Positions 52,062 to 63,667 of a DNA stretch of 64,000 nucleotides are shown piece by piece. A model generated the notes under the pieces. That model worked only from the letters and a program-made list of their open reading frames with translations, had not been told where the DNA came from and made no database searches. This DNA is from Ampelomyces quisqualis (lineage: Eukaryota > Ascomycota > Dothideomycetes > Pleosporales > Phaeosphaeriaceae): NCBI GenBank assembly GCA_018398575.1, contig JAGTXZ010000020.1:310001-374000 (forward strand). The letters are read 5' to 3'. The first letter of the stretch is position 1; every line of letters begins with the position of its first letter. The position numbers and the translations under genes are program-made.

Positions 52062-53345
52062 ATGTTGGCTCGATCAGCACTGCGTACGGCACGCTCCGCC
52101 GGCGCCGCGACCCGCAATGCCACCACCAGCACCGCCTCGGTACGACCCCCGAATCTCTCCCCCAGCCCGACAGCCCCCGCGAGACCCCCCGCCCTCAATC
52201 CCTGGTATGGCTGACCAATGCGACAATGTAGCGCGCGGCTTCGACAGGGAGCTCTGCCGAGGGTGCTGCGTCGCCGTTGAAGCACAACGCCCTCCCCATC
52301 GCCGCCACCGTCGTCGCTCTCGGATCGACCGCCTGGTACTGGCAGATGTTTGGCCGCAACGTCGATGCCATGACGCCCGCGGAAGAAGGGTCAGTGTTGC
52401 CCCGGCGTGCGCGTGGAGCCGGGACTCCAGGATGCGGGCCAGCGCTGACGTGTCGCAATCTAGTCTGCACCCTACCCAGTACCCGTGGCAGCACGAGAAA
52501 TGGACAAAGACCTATGACCACATGGCGTAAGTCTCCCCGGCTAGCCATCTAGCAGCACAGCTGAATCAACGTCACAGCCTCCGCCGTGGTTTCCAGGTCT
52601 ACCGCGAGGTCTGCGCCTCCTGCCACTCCATTTCCCGTGTCCCATACCGAGCAGTCGTCGGTCAGTTCATGACAGTCGATGAGGCCAAAGCACTTGCCGA
52701 GGAGAACGAATACGACACCGAGCCCAACAACGAGGGCGAGACCGAAAAGCGTCCCGGAAAATTGTCCGACTACATGCCTGCCCCTTACAAAAACGACGAG
52801 GCCGCTCGCGCTGCCAACAACGGTGCTCTTCCCCCGGATCTATCGCTCATGGTCAAGGCCCGTCACGGTGGCTGCAACTACATCTTCAGCTTGTTGACTG
52901 GTTACCCTGAGGAGCCACCTGCAGGTGCGGTTGTTCAGGAAGGTCTCAACTTCAACCCTTACTTCCCCGGCACCGGCATTGCCATGGCTCGTGTCCTCTA
53001 CGACGACTTGGTTGAGTACGATGACGGAACCAAGGCATCGACTTCGCAAATGGCCAAGGACGTTGTCGAGTTCCTGAACTGGACCGCCGAGCCAGAGATG
53101 GATGAGCGTAAGAAGATGGGCTGGAAAGTGCTGGCCGTCACCAGTGTACTTTTCTCCATCAGTGTCTGGGTCAAGCGGTAAGCCCCGCGCACGTAGAGAA
53201 TGGAGCCCACATAGCTGACACATGTTACAGATACAAGTGGGCACCGCTGAAGACCCGAAAGATTGTCTACACCCCAATGCAGCAGAAGAAGAGCATTCTT
53301 GACCAGATTCCCAAGCCAAACACATCAGGCAAGACCAACCAATAA
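52062..53345 (+). CDS. CYT1: Cytochrome c1, complex III heme subunit
   Basis: Heme protein of the mitochondrial bc1 complex that passes electrons from the Rieske protein to cytochrome c. Five exons, 52062-52139, 52232-52389, 52464-52526, 52578-53177 and 53231-53345, give 337 residues with all phases agreeing. The bipartite presequence starts MLARSALRTARSAGAATRNA, then a sorting helix (ALPIAATVVALGSTAWYW). LHPTQYPWQHEKWTKTYDHM precedes the heme site VCASCHSISRVPYR (CxxCH). MPAPYKNDEAARAANNGALP and ARHGGCNYIFSLLTGYPEEP are core motifs, and GIAMARVLYDD holds the axial Met. The C-terminal anchor is WKVLAVTSVLFSISVWVKRY, split by the last intron. The second intron has a weak GTCAGT donor. Introns of 92 and 74 nt are longer than its neighbours' introns. 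Confidence 0.95.
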
Positions 53346-53942
53346 ACGTGGATTAGATTTGCATTAGGTGGATTGGGTAGGGCGAGTAAACGGAGCGCAT
53401 GTGTTCTATATCTTGTACAGTGTCAGGTACCCTCAAATACGACTTCTGAGATTCCTTTGTTCACTATCTGGCTTTGGTCTTTCTGCATTGCTTGTCTGAT
53501 ATCTTTGAACAGTCATGCTAACGCCTCTAGCCTATGCCCACTCTGTCCATCAATCCGGATGTGAATTTCTACCCCGATGGCATTGATTAGTCTGCACAGC
53601 ATGTTTCCTGCTTGCCTCCGACTCTCAAGAGACCATGTCTTGCACTAGTGGAGAGACGGAGGCCTAAGATAATTCTCCAAAATTTCCAATTCGCGTTCTG
53701 TGTTACCTACCAAGATGTCACTTTTTAGAAGCATGACTTTTTCGCTGAATACTCTAGCAGTATAGTGTGGATCGATGTCATGTGCCCGCGGCGAGAATGC
53801 TTCAAGGTCATGTGCGTGCGAGTGCACTTTCCAAAGACCACTACGCAGCATAGGACATGGCCCAAGACAGTGTGTTTGAAATGGAGAATGCTACAATATA
53901 TCGTTGCCCCCATAAATCGCAAGCTTCGCAGCTAAACCTTCA
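53346..53942. other. Intergenic between convergent genes
   Basis: 3' flanks of CYT1 and SVP26. No gene recognised. Confidence 0.45.
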
Positions 53943-54836
53943 TCAAAACGTAGGCCTCGTCCTGTCCCCCTTCCACAGCCCCATAACCTCACCTGTCTCC
54001 CCCACCCACTCCCTAACACCGGTAACAACCTGTTTCGCCAGCCCCGCGTTCGTCCCACTCCTCGCCCTCCTCTTGCCCTGCATGGCACTACTACTTCCAC
54101 TCAGACCCGCGGCCGTGCCGCTTCCAAACGCCTCGGGCGCTTTGCCCGGCGTAATGTAACTCGCGCCTTCGCCCGTCGCGTATTCGGAGCCCATGGACGG
54201 AAGCACGTTTTCGCCCGCGGACAGCGAGACGAACAGCGCGAACGGGACGAGCCAGACACACATGCCGAAATAAGAAGCGATTTCGGTGAAGGTCGGGATA
54301 TTGGCGTCGTGCGCATAAGGGTAAGAAGAGTATGTGGACGAGGGGACTGGGGCGCTGAAGTGGCGGAACCACAGGTAGTGGTTTGCGATTACGAGGGCTG
54401 CGCGTATGTGTCAGGGGACTTTTTTTTTTCGTAGAGTGTGGACTTGCAGCATACCACAGGACAACAGGAATAACGGATCGGTCAGTTTGACAATCGGGAA
54501 GCGTCGGAGGTTCTGCGCGTATAGTACATGCGACACAACGCTCAGGGCGCTCAGGCCGAGGGGGAATCCATCGACGACAAGCAGGAGGACTTGTAGGGCT
54601 ACGACGCCGCAGATGAGTCGGTAGAGCAGTTTCTTTGCGAGCACGGTGTGTTCTTCGACGAGTTCGGAGAGGTAGTATAGTCCTGAAGCTAAGGTCGATT
54701 ATTAGCTTGCTTTGCATCTCTCGTCTCTTCGGATAGTGACGTGATGTTCTGCAAGACAAAACGTACCTATCGCCAACGTCAAGAATCCAAAACCCAATAT
54801 AACACCAACGTAGCCCAAGACCGGTAATATCCACAT
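53943..54836 (-). CDS. SVP26: ER-Golgi cargo adaptor Svp26/TEX261
   Basis: Multi-pass membrane protein of the early secretory pathway that loads mannosyltransferases and other type II proteins into COPII vesicles. Three exons, 54836-54767, 54688-54455 and 54397-53943 (introns 78 and 57 nt), give 252 residues. MWILPVLGYVGVILGFGFLT is helix 1. LAIASGLYYLSELVEEHTVL crosses the first junction, and RRFPIVKLTDPLFLLSC leads to the second, which restores ALVIANHYLWFRHFS. Four helices are apparent, the last around FGMCVWLVPFALFVSLSAGE. The C-terminal ~70 residues are hydrophilic and cytosolic, where family members carry COPII signals. It is divergent from BUD23 with 322 bp between starts. Confidence 0.92.
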
Positions 54837-55158
54837 CGTGTCGAGGTAGGTTTGGGTTTTCGTGGTGGTGAAAGAGAGCGTCTTGGTACTTGAGAGCGAT
54901 GAGGTCAGATAGGTGGCATTAGCGTTTAGGTGTGGGGCCCGTGGTTGCGCCGCCGCCGCGGGAGTGTGGGGTCAGAATTTTGGTTTGCGCTGAGCACCAC
55001 CAAAAAGTGGTGGGACGCGGAAATCTTGACGCGACTTCTACAGCTTCATACCCGCGCTAAACACGGCAACCTGGAGGCAAGCCTTGCGACAAAACTGTGG
55101 CTTTCGCACTCGAAGAATCAACACACAAAGTGATTGAAAAAGGAATCAAACAACAAGC
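54837..55158. promoter_or_regulatory. Divergent SVP26/BUD23 promoter
   Basis: 322-bp shared spacer. No particular element stands out. Confidence 0.45.
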
Positions 55159-56064
55159 ATGTCGCGCCCCGAAGACCAACTGTACGCCTCTCCGAAACCC
55201 ACCCACTATCCTTCCCAGAAACACTACTAAGCCCATTCCAGCCCCCCAGACCTCTTCTACAACGATATCGAATCCCGCAAATACACCACTTCCTCGCGCA
55301 TCCGCTCGATCCAATCCTCCATGACCCACCGCGCCCTCTCCCTCCTCGCACTGACCTCGCCCTCCCTCATCCTCGACGTAGGCTGCGGCTCCGGGCTCTC
55401 AGGCGAAATCCTATCCGAGTCCGCGCCCGCCACGCCCGGCGGGCCACACATGTGGGTGGGGATCGACATCAGCGCGTCGATGCTGGGCGTTGCGCTGGAG
55501 AAAGATGTCGAAGGGGACTTGCTGCTTGCGGACGCGGGGCAGGGTGTGCCTGTCAGGCCGGGCACGTTTGATGCAGCGATAAGCATTAGTGCGGTGCAGT
55601 GGCTGTGTCAGGCGGAGAGTAGTGAGGAGTGGGATACGCCTGCGGCGCGGCTGTCGAGGTTTTTCAACGGCTTGTATGCGGCGCTGAGGAGGGGTGGGAG
55701 GGCGGTGTGTCAGTTTTACCCCAAGAACGACGAGCAAAAGAAGATGGTGAGTCAGGCGGCGATCAAGGCTGGGTTTGGCGCCGGTTTGTTGGAGGACGAT
55801 GAGGGCACCAAGAATGCTAAGACGTATCTGGTTTTGACGGTTGGTGGAGGAGATCTGGATGGCGATATCACAGGAGTGGTGAGGGGTATGGATGGTGTGG
55901 ATGTCATGGATGCGCGAAGGAGGCAGAGAGGCATGAAAAGGGGAGAGGAGAAGAAGGGCAGCAAGGCGTGGATCATGAAGAAAAAGGACCAGATGGAGAA
56001 GCAGGGCAAGGTTGTGAAGGCAACGTCCAAGTACACTGGCAGAAAGAGGAGGATCCAATTCTAG
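55159..56064 (+). CDS. BUD23: 18S rRNA (guanine-N7)-methyltransferase Bud23
   Basis: Methylates a conserved guanine of 18S rRNA and helps export of the small subunit, working with Trm112. Two exons, 55159-55181 and 55242-56064 (60-nt intron), give 281 residues. The 23-nt first exon encodes MSRPEDQL, and the junction continues PPDLFYNDIESRKYTTSSRI, the family N-terminus. SAM-binding motif I is LILDVGCGSGLSGEIL, followed by GIDISASMLGVA and the FDAAISISAVQWLC block. The basic C-terminus (WIMKKKDQMEKQGKVVKATS then KYTGRKRRIQF) is the family's RNA-binding and nuclear tail. It is convergent with tropomyosin. Confidence 0.95.
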
Positions 56065-56435
56065 GAGGAACAGTGCGACGATATCACGACTTGTTATGCA
56101 TAGCGAAGGCGTTTTCACATGGGTATGGATTTGGAAATGTTCAGCAAGCACAAGGCAAGTGAACGGTGAGATGGTAGGGGACGAACACTGCATTGCGCTC
56201 AAGGATTATCTAAAGGGTACATGCCCGCCAGCAAGCAGCCACAGGAAAAGAACCAATATGCAGGGTGTGGGATGGAGATTGTAATGTTTCCTCCTGTCCG
56301 AGCCTCCACCAAACGTCCATCAACAACACCCAAGCAATCTGGCGGGCAATCTGGAATCGTTGGTCAGGATCCGACAATAGCCTCAATACTCCACTAAATA
56401 CAGTCAATAACCAGGAGGGACAGACTTGCCGGAAA
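56065..56435. other. Intergenic between convergent genes
   Basis: 3' flanks of BUD23 and the tropomyosin gene. No gene recognised. Confidence 0.45.
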
Positions 56436-57126
56436 TCAGATGTTACCAATCTCCTTGACAAAGTCGTCAAGCTCCTTCTTGGTGTCGGCGTATTTCTTGG
56501 CCATCTCTTCGTACTTGGTTTCCCACTGGTCGCGGGACTGCTCGAGAGCTTGGACTTTGCGTTCGTAGTGGCCAGACTTGACGTCAGTTTGGCGGAGCCT
56601 GGGAAATGACGCGTCAGCATGTGACTCCCCTCGACCCCTTTCAATGGGTGGAAATGCGGTATGGAAAGACGTACTTCTCGTTGAGCTCGCGGATCGTCCT
56701 GTCAGACTCCTCAGCCTCTTCCTCAAGGACCTGGATCTTGCGCTGCATGCCCTCGGCCTGGGATCCGGCCTGGGCACCTGCACCAGCTTCGTCCTTGTAG
56801 GTTTTGACTTGCGTTTCGAGCTTCTCAACCTCTCCCTCCAGCACCGAGTTCTTGTGGCTCAGAGATGTAATCTCCTGCTCTTTCTGTGTGGTCTCACTCT
56901 CGAGCTGCTTGACCTTGGCCTTGAGCTCCTCGGCGCGTGAGCTGCTCTCATCCGCCTCGATGCGGAGAGCTTCCATGCGCTGTAGAAAATGAAACGTCAG
57001 CCTGCCATCCAGTGCAACGAGGGTTTTGCTGCCCCTTTGGACACCGAGTTCAAGCTCGCGGTACTGAGCTCCGCAGAAGGACATGGCGGGGTAGACAGGG
57101 ACACTCACCTTCTTGATCTGATCCAT
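56436..57126 (-). CDS. TPM1: Tropomyosin
   Basis: Coiled-coil dimer that lies along formin-made actin cables and controls myosin traffic. Three exons, 57126-57109, 56979-56675 and 56598-56436, give 161 residues, the same size class as yeast Tpm2 and fission yeast Cdc8. The tiny first exon encodes MDQIKK and is followed by a 129-nt intron, the longest of this window. The join reads MDQIKKRMEALRIEADESSS. Heptad repeats run the whole length (EELKAKVKQLESETTQKEQE and so on), ending KKYADTKKELDDFVKEIGNI. The short N-terminal exon matters because the N-terminus makes the end-to-end overlap and is normally acetylated. Confidence 0.95.
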
Positions 57127-57448
57127 GGCTGCGGGTTGAGCGTGTGGTGAGTTGAAAGGTGGTAATAGGTGCAGAGGCTGCGGGCGAGAGGGCGACGGCT
57201 TTTTGTTGTTTGCTGCGGCGGGTGATGTTGTCTGAGAAATGTGCCGGATAGGCTGCGATGCAGGTGTGAGGCGCTCCTGCCCCTGTCAGGCGGTCTAACC
57301 CTTGTAGGCTGAGCTCGAGACCCTTCTTTGGCGCTGTGGCCCTTTCCCGATATGGTCGCATGGCAACGGCGCATGGCGTAAACAGAAGACCTCCGGGCGG
57401 AACCTCGCCGACGACATCAACCACGACTCGCTCAATGTAACATCCGCC
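57127..57448. promoter_or_regulatory. Divergent promoter of tropomyosin and the gene at 57449
   Basis: 322-bp spacer shared by two divergent genes; no clear element. Confidence 0.45.
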
Positions 57449-58833
57449 ATGGCTACTCTCGCAGCACATGATCAGGAGAATGCGGTCCGCAATATATCAA
57501 TCGGTCCCGGCGGAAAGCCGCTGAATGCCGGCGTGAAGGGCCTCGGAGCCAAAACACCAGGAAACAAAGCGCCCAAGACGCCGTTCAAGGTGCCGCTCAA
57601 CGACGAGAATGTGATCAAGCAGGCTGGAAAGTCTGTGTTGAAGACCAATGGAAAAGGCAATGAGAATGCGTTTCTCACTCCGGCTGGTAACAGACGCGAA
57701 CGAAGCTTGCTCGGATGCATTCGCTGATGTGATTAGGGCCGCGAAGTCGCGCGCCACTGGGCATGAAGACGACCAACGCAAAATCCAAAGCATTCCAAAC
57801 GCCTGCACCTCTTGGTTCGTCTGCAAAGACACAGAAGATAAGCCCACGTCTGCGCCGCCCGAAAGTCAAAGTCCACCAGCCCGAGGCTGCTGCCGAGTCC
57901 GAAGACGATGTCCCAGAAGTGGAGTATATGCCTCCTAAAGAAGTGCCGCTACCTGACGACATGGACGACTACCTGCCCAAGGACTGGAACTTTCCCAAGA
58001 TTGATGGCCAGAACATGGCCCGCGGTATCTGGGAAGCATACCACAATCCTATCGAAGACGACGGTCGCCCCAAGAAGCTTCGCGAATTCGAAGAGCAGCT
58101 AGACCGCGAGAAGAAGCAGCGCGACGTTGACTTTGACAAGGTCTTCTCGGCACAAATGGCCAAAGACGAGGCCGAGGCAAGGCGATACATGGGCATCGAG
58201 GACCCCAAGGACGACGCACCCAAGCCCAAGCGCGGCACATCCAACATCTCGACCATGCGCGCCAGATCCGCAGCCCAAGCCCTTTCGCCTGCAGCTCCAA
58301 AGCGCACCTTGGCCGCGCCCACCGCAGCAGTGAAGTCACGTCTCCCAGGCGGCTTCATTTCGAGCAAAAAAACAACCCGGCCACTCGTGGAACCGACCCC
58401 AGCTCGCCGTGCCGCCGCCGTAGCCGCGTCTAACAGCACAATCGGCTACGCCCAGGGCCGCGCCGGTCGCGCAGCACCAGCAGCTCGCAAGCCGCTGTCA
58501 AACGTCACTAAGCCCGCTCCGTTCTCTACCACGACGATTCGACGCCCAGCGTCATGCACAACATCCACCCGACCCGCAAGCACGGTGCGCTCTCGCAGCG
58601 CTTTCTCGCGTTCAAGCTCCACGGCTACAGATGCTACGCTTGTTCCTGCGGATGAGGAGGCGTACCGTGCTGCGGCGGCTGTAGAGCGTGAGTTGGAGCT
58701 CATGTTGCTTGCGTGCGACGAAGACGAGCAGGAGGACAATTCGTGGATGAATAGTTTCCATGCGCAGCTACAGATTGATCCTGTGGATGAGGAGTTTGAG
58801 GATTTCCAGTTGACATTGCCCGAGGGATTTTGA
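57449..58833 (+). CDS. Conserved-looking basic protein of unknown function
   Basis: Two exons, 57449-57686 and 57737-58833 (50-nt intron), give 444 residues. I do not recognise the family. The first 110 residues are basic and rich in Lys, Pro and Asn, with KTPGNKAPKTPFKVPLNDEN, and the junction reads RAPLGMKTTNAKSKAFQTPA. An acidic segment (PEAAAESEDDVPEVEYMPPK) precedes a compact charged region (DDYLPKDWNFPKIDGQNMAR). The middle is Ala/Arg/Pro-rich and basic; the C-terminus is acidic (AVERELELMLLACDEDEQED). Disorder, TP sites, KxLG/RxPLG-like short motifs and an acidic tail recall cell-cycle regulators such as securins, but that is speculation. In-phase splicing and uniform codon use support a real gene. 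Confidence 0.8.
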
Positions 58834-59396
58834 GGCGTGAATGGGGTTTTGAATACACGTTTTTCTTTTTCCCTGCAGCACAATTTTTGTCCATTGGTTC
58901 ATGGGTCGTTCCAGGACGTAGAATTCTCACCTGCAATAATCGCATTTTTTCCTTCTCCACGACTATTCCTTCCATTCCGTCTATGCATTGATGCCGCGCT
59001 GCATACAAGTTGGGTTGGGTTGGATTGCACTTGTATGTTACTCATATTCTCAACCATGACTACACTAATTTGGCATGCCGCATATATTGCTTCCCCCACC
59101 CCCCACTTTCACCCAGGGGGTCCCAAAACCACCCACATCCCATGTACCATGTAAACCAAAGCGTGCGCGGCCATTCCCAGCCGTGAAGAATAGACAAAAC
59201 AGAGCGCCCCCAAAAAAAAGCAAAGACCCAACTCCATGCCAATGCGCCGTGCGAATGCCGTGCATGATACAAAGGGGAGAAGAAAAAATATGCCGTTCGA
59301 GTTGTATGCGCTTGCCAAGCCAAGTGGATATGCGCAAGGTGGTGTCGTTAACGCGAGAAGAATCGTGAGTCCCCCCAAAAAAGGGGGGAACGTGTG
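58834..59396. other. Intergenic between convergent genes
   Basis: 3' flanks of the basic protein gene and the SWIB gene. C-rich and A-rich runs occur around 59090-59220. A perfect GC hairpin sequence lies at 59371-59388 (separate entry). Confidence 0.5.
59371..59388 (-). repeat. Perfect inverted repeat just after the SWIB gene stop codon
   Basis: CCCCCCAAAAAAGGGGGG on the plus strand: a 6-bp GC stem with a 6-nt loop. In the leftward transcript it folds with a U6 loop beginning 8 nt after the stop codon at 59399-59397. Confidence 0.7.
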
Positions 59397-60274
59397 TTAG
59401 ACGGGAGAGGTAATTTCGTCGACGGCATAGAGGTTCTGATTGAGGATTTTGTTCATGGTGAACATGTGGACGCGATCCTGTTTGAAGACGGCGCGCATGG
59501 CGTCGTCGCAGCGAATCTGGCGCTTGTCGGCTGGGTCTTGGAGGTCTCGCTGCTTGACGTATTCCCAGATTTTCTTGACGGTTTGGGGCCGCGAGAGTTG
59601 GGTTGCGCCCAGGAGGGAGGAGAGGGCTGGGGAGAGGGCCATTGGTTTCTGGGATTGCGGATTAGATGGGGTTGGGAACATGGGTGGGGACGTACGTGGA
59701 AGCCGCCTTTTTTAGGGCTCTTTTTCTCGGCTGCACTTCCCGAGGCCATGTCGCTGTCGTCCTCATCCCTGACCGTATTGGAGCTCTTCTTCTTTGCCTT
59801 CTTTTTCGGCAGGGGAGCACGCTTCTTGGTGTTTCCGCCTCTTGTGGATCGCATGCGCGAGTTCTCTTCCATTTGTAGTTTCCGGGCATAGGCCGCGTCG
59901 TCGTCTTCCTTGGACCGACTGCTGGCTTTCTTGGTCTTCTTCTTCGGCGGCTCGTCTTCGAGCTCAGAGAGGGCGGACTCGTCGTCGGGGGAGCGCTTGT
60001 GGGTGCATGTCGCGTCGGAAGTGTCGTCGCCGGTGGCCGAGTGCTTGGTGCCGTTTGCGACGGTTGGGTGCTTCTCGGAATTGAACGTGTCGAAGCGCTG
60101 CATGATGAGCGCGGTGATGGCGTCCTTCTGGTGCGAGGTGTCATGTTCGACTCGCTCCTGGAGGCCCTTTCGTATGCGCTTCGCGGAAATGGTGTTCAGA
60201 TCGCTGGCTCGCAGGATCTCGTCGATGATGGCCGAGTACGAGGCCTCGACTTCGGGGGCGAGATTGCCGGCCAT
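59397..60274 (-). CDS. SWIB/MDM2-domain protein with DEK-C domain (Tri1/Uaf30-like)
   Basis: Small chromatin-associated protein related to yeast Tri1 and Uaf30, the latter a subunit of the Pol I upstream activation factor. Two exons, 60274-59696 and 59648-59397 (47-nt intron), give 276 residues. An N-terminal DEK-C-like helical domain (about 8-60: YSAIIDEILRASDLNTISAK then RIRKGLQERVEHD) is followed by a long acidic/basic linker with nuclear signals (PPKKKTKKASSR, KKKAKKKSS). The SWIB fold is at about 194-270: KPMALSPALSSLLGATQLSR then VKKIWEYVKQRDLQDPADKR and MFTMNKILNQNLYAVDEI. Which yeast paralogue it corresponds to cannot be settled here. Confidence 0.9.
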
Positions 60275-60813
60275 GGTGTAGTGGGAGCGGCAGCGAGGTC
60301 TAGAGCTTGGTAGGGCTGCTGGGCTGCTGGGCTATCCAGGGCGGAAGCAAAGCGGGCCGTGGGGCGCGTTTATATGCACCAAAGCTGCGCCCAAGGCAAG
60401 CGAGAGGTCGGCGTGTCTCACCAAGCAAAGCGACGTGAAGCTCAGAGTCAAGTAAGAGCAGGCCGGTCGGTCCAAAGCGGTAGTGCCGGCGTGCTAGGTA
60501 CGGCAGTGGGGTCTTGCGCGCGCGCCTTTAGGTACCAGTAGGTAGGCCTACGCACAAAGTCGGAGACAGGGCAGCAGAGACAAATGTTTGCAGACAAGCC
60601 AAAACATCGATGCAGCAGACAGACAGTCATGATTGCTCACCGACGGCCGGTGCGTGTGGCTGGGGAACCTGGCGCCGATCGGATGCTCCCGCCTCGCGAC
60701 GACTGTGCAGCGCCTCAAGAGAATGGTTACCATCATGCAACTGTTACAATCACTTCCAGACATTGTTTCATGCTCAGGCTGAATGCGGCACACTGCTCAA
60801 GCTCAAGCCTGCC
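60275..60813. other. Intergenic
   Basis: Promoter of the SWIB gene and 3' flank of recyclin. No gene recognised. Confidence 0.45.
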
Positions 60814-63667
60814 TCACATGACCAGACAGCCAACGCCATACATCTGCTTTTCCACCGCACCCTTGATCTGGTACCAGTCTGCTCTCCGCTCGGCATACTC
60901 GTACACCTCCTCTGCGCGGAAGATGCCCTTGTACCGGTCCGTGTCCGCGATGATGGTCGCTATTTCCTTCGCTTCCTTGGCGTCGATGAGGTAGATTTGC
61001 GAGAGCTCGCGCAGTGCAGCAAAGTACTGCATGAGTGATTTGTTGCGGAGGGAAACAATATAGGCGTAGTACGCATTCATGTCGCTGCGCGCGTAAGCTT
61101 GCGTAGAATCATGGTGGACCGAGTGACTTGCCTGATGAGTTTGATGGCCCCGTCTACACTGACTCTCTGCCGCTTGAGATGCTTGCAGAGCGCAGCGAAC
61201 AAGCGCACGCCCACTTCCTGGTTAAACACATCCAACACGTTCTTATCCGTACTACCCACCAACATGCTTGTGTGTGAGGAAACAATGTCCACGATTCTCG
61301 TTGCCGCATCGCTTGGCCCAATGTCCAACATTTCCACCACGCCTTTTGGTCCAACAGGTGGGTTGAAGTCGGATGGTCGTTGAATTGTACCACACAGATA
61401 CTCAACTTCATCCATCAGCACATCAATGCCCTTGTTCAGACCTGCAGCAACACGCTCGTCCAGCATCGACTCGAAGCGCTTCTTCTCCTTCGATGCAAGA
61501 CTGAGAAAGTCGTCTCGATCAGTGAGACCACCAGCGACCAATTCCTGGTAGTAAAACACTTCCACCATTTGTTGAATCAAGTCGCCGACATTGACCAACT
61601 CCAAGAACGCAACAAGCGGTGCGACGCCTTCTTTGCTGTGATCCGCAACCTCCCGTGGTTTGTAGTCTGCCAAATGGCTAACAGCTTTGTCAAACCCAAG
61701 CTTCATATGCCGGTTTCCGAGAATCTGAACCAGATTGATGAAGATCTGTTCGCTTTGCTCTTTTGCTTCTTCGCCCGATTGCCCTCCAAGCCTGACAAAG
61801 CGTGCAGCTCTCTCTAAGCTCGCCTTGGCCATATGTGTTAGATTCAGAGCTACTTCAATGCTAAAAAGTGATCGGATGCCCTCCAAACGTGAGTTCATGA
61901 TGGCTGCTTTGGCGGCAAGCTCTGTTCTTGGTGCTTCCAACCGTGGTGATGGGGCGCGCTCACCCGAACTTGGCGTTTCGGACCTGGACGGTGGCTCCAA
62001 TGTATTACTTCCGTTTAGCGTAGCAACAGACGCGGCAGGTTTGCTAGTACTTGCGCCGCCAATGGTAGGAAGCACATTGACAGGAATCATGACTACTTTC
62101 TTGAACGAAGCCAGAAAATCTTGCTTCACAGCTTTCCGGTTGACGTTTGCCATGTAGAAAGTCTCCGTCGTCTGTTCTTCCTCCGCCAGCCGCTTCTCCC
62201 AAGCATCAACTTCAGCGGCAGACTTCTTGGTAAAGAATGCTAATTCTTCTTGCAAGTAAAGATCGATATGTTGCTCAAAGCATCGCGATATCGTCCGCAA
62301 CGCATCATCCTGGAAAGTTGGCTTCGAGGCGCGCGTAGGCGTCAGTGAAATCGCAAGTTGTAGTGCTTGGTCGAAAACCCCCGCGATCGCTTTCAGATAC
62401 ACCTCGACACTGATGTCATGCGACTCGTCCAGGAGCGTACCAAGGTACTCGGAAACGATGTCCTCGGCCACGCGATCTAGAAACGGTTGTAGGACGTCTA
62501 CTGTGGACGGGAACACTCTGTCAATAATGGCCGCCTCCTCGTTCAGCGCAACAGCGAGGCCGTGGAAGAAGGCGTGAGACGGCTGCAAATTCAGCTGATT
62601 TGCACCAAAATGCTGCAAACAGTCCGTAGGGCTTCCCAATCTCTCCTTCTCAAGCATCAAAGGATGATTGTGGATGAATGAATCAAGACATGCCGCGCCG
62701 CCGTTCAGCGCAACCAGTACAGTCGCAAACCTCTTCATGCGGCCTTGGAAGTCCCTCTCCGCATAGCCCTGCTCGAACTCTCGGAGCACAGCATTTTCGA
62801 AGACGCCAATCATCGTGTCTAACTTTTCTTCGCGCCGGTACCAGCCCTGCGCGAAGTCGCTCTTGGCAAATGTCTTGAGTTGCGCCAGCATGTGTGCTTG
62901 CTGCTCCGGGTCGCGATAAGTTCTGAATAGCACAGGATCGGTGTGGCTCGTAGACCTCGAGAGGTCGAAGTAGTATGGCGCCAGTGCTCCGTAGACCTTT
63001 CCAAACTCTTGTCTAGCCATGCCTCGGATCGATCGAACTCGTGAGAGAATCTCCAGTGCAGCCTGAGGGTCGACCATTGCAGGCGCCGCACATGTCGCTC
63101 CAGCAGGTCCCAATGACATGTCACTGAACCCTCTGTCCAACGTTGTTGCCCTCGGTCGAGTCTGGTGGTCCTGGGAATTGCGTTGCATCTTCTCCTCCAA
63201 TGTGGCGTCGAATAGTGTCATGCTGACCTTTGGCTGTCCGTCCGCTCCTGGCGGCATTCCGTTGGCACTGCCATTCAGACCAGCGCCAGATCTTCGTGCT
63301 TCCTCTGCCTTTTGCGCTTCTAGTTTTCTCCTCATCGACTCTTCGAATCTCTTCTTTGCCTCGAGGTCGTTCCAGCAGCCCATGCTCTTGAGCCTTTGTA
63401 TCCAACGTGTGTCATCGTATACCATCTCTTGCATGCGTTTCGAGGTGCGCGCAAATCTGAACATATCGGCGACGGGGAGGTAGTCGAGGATTGTGTTGAT
63501 CAATTCTACTGAGATCAGCTTGGATCTATGCGCACTGTGTCCGTATCAATCTTACCTGCTGGCAGTATGGCTTTGGACTCTGCCACCAGCTCCGTGGTCC
63601 GCAGTGCTGACATGAAGGTGGGCTGCCCCTGGGGCAGCGCCCGCTTGAAGTTTGACCTGGTGGCCAT
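60814..63667 (-). CDS. RCY1: Recyclin-1, F-box protein with Sec10-like domain (Rcy1/Pof6)
   Basis: F-box protein needed for endosome-to-Golgi recycling and late steps of secretion. Three exons, 63667-63556, 63505-61132 and 61084-60814, give 918 residues. The first junction restores the F-box ELINTILDYLPVADMFRFAR (about 38-80, with RMQEMVYDDTRWI). The rest is the exocyst Sec10-like helical region (ALEILSRVRSIRGMARQEFG, FAQGWYRREEKLDTMIGVFE, ALNEEAAIIDRVFPSTVDVL). The last intron (61131-61085, 47 nt) begins GCAAGT rather than GT. Only this GC-AG intron joins VDGAIKLI to SDMNAYYAYIVSLRNKSLMQ in phase, and the C-terminal exon ends YEYAERRADWYQIKGAVEKQ then MYGVGCLVM, the family C-terminus. Without splicing the protein ends 14 residues into the intron. 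Confidence 0.93.

Noticed and set aside
61077..61131. Recyclin as a truncated gene ending at 61077
   Set aside because: A GC-AG intron restores the conserved C-terminal exon in phase, so the gene is intact.
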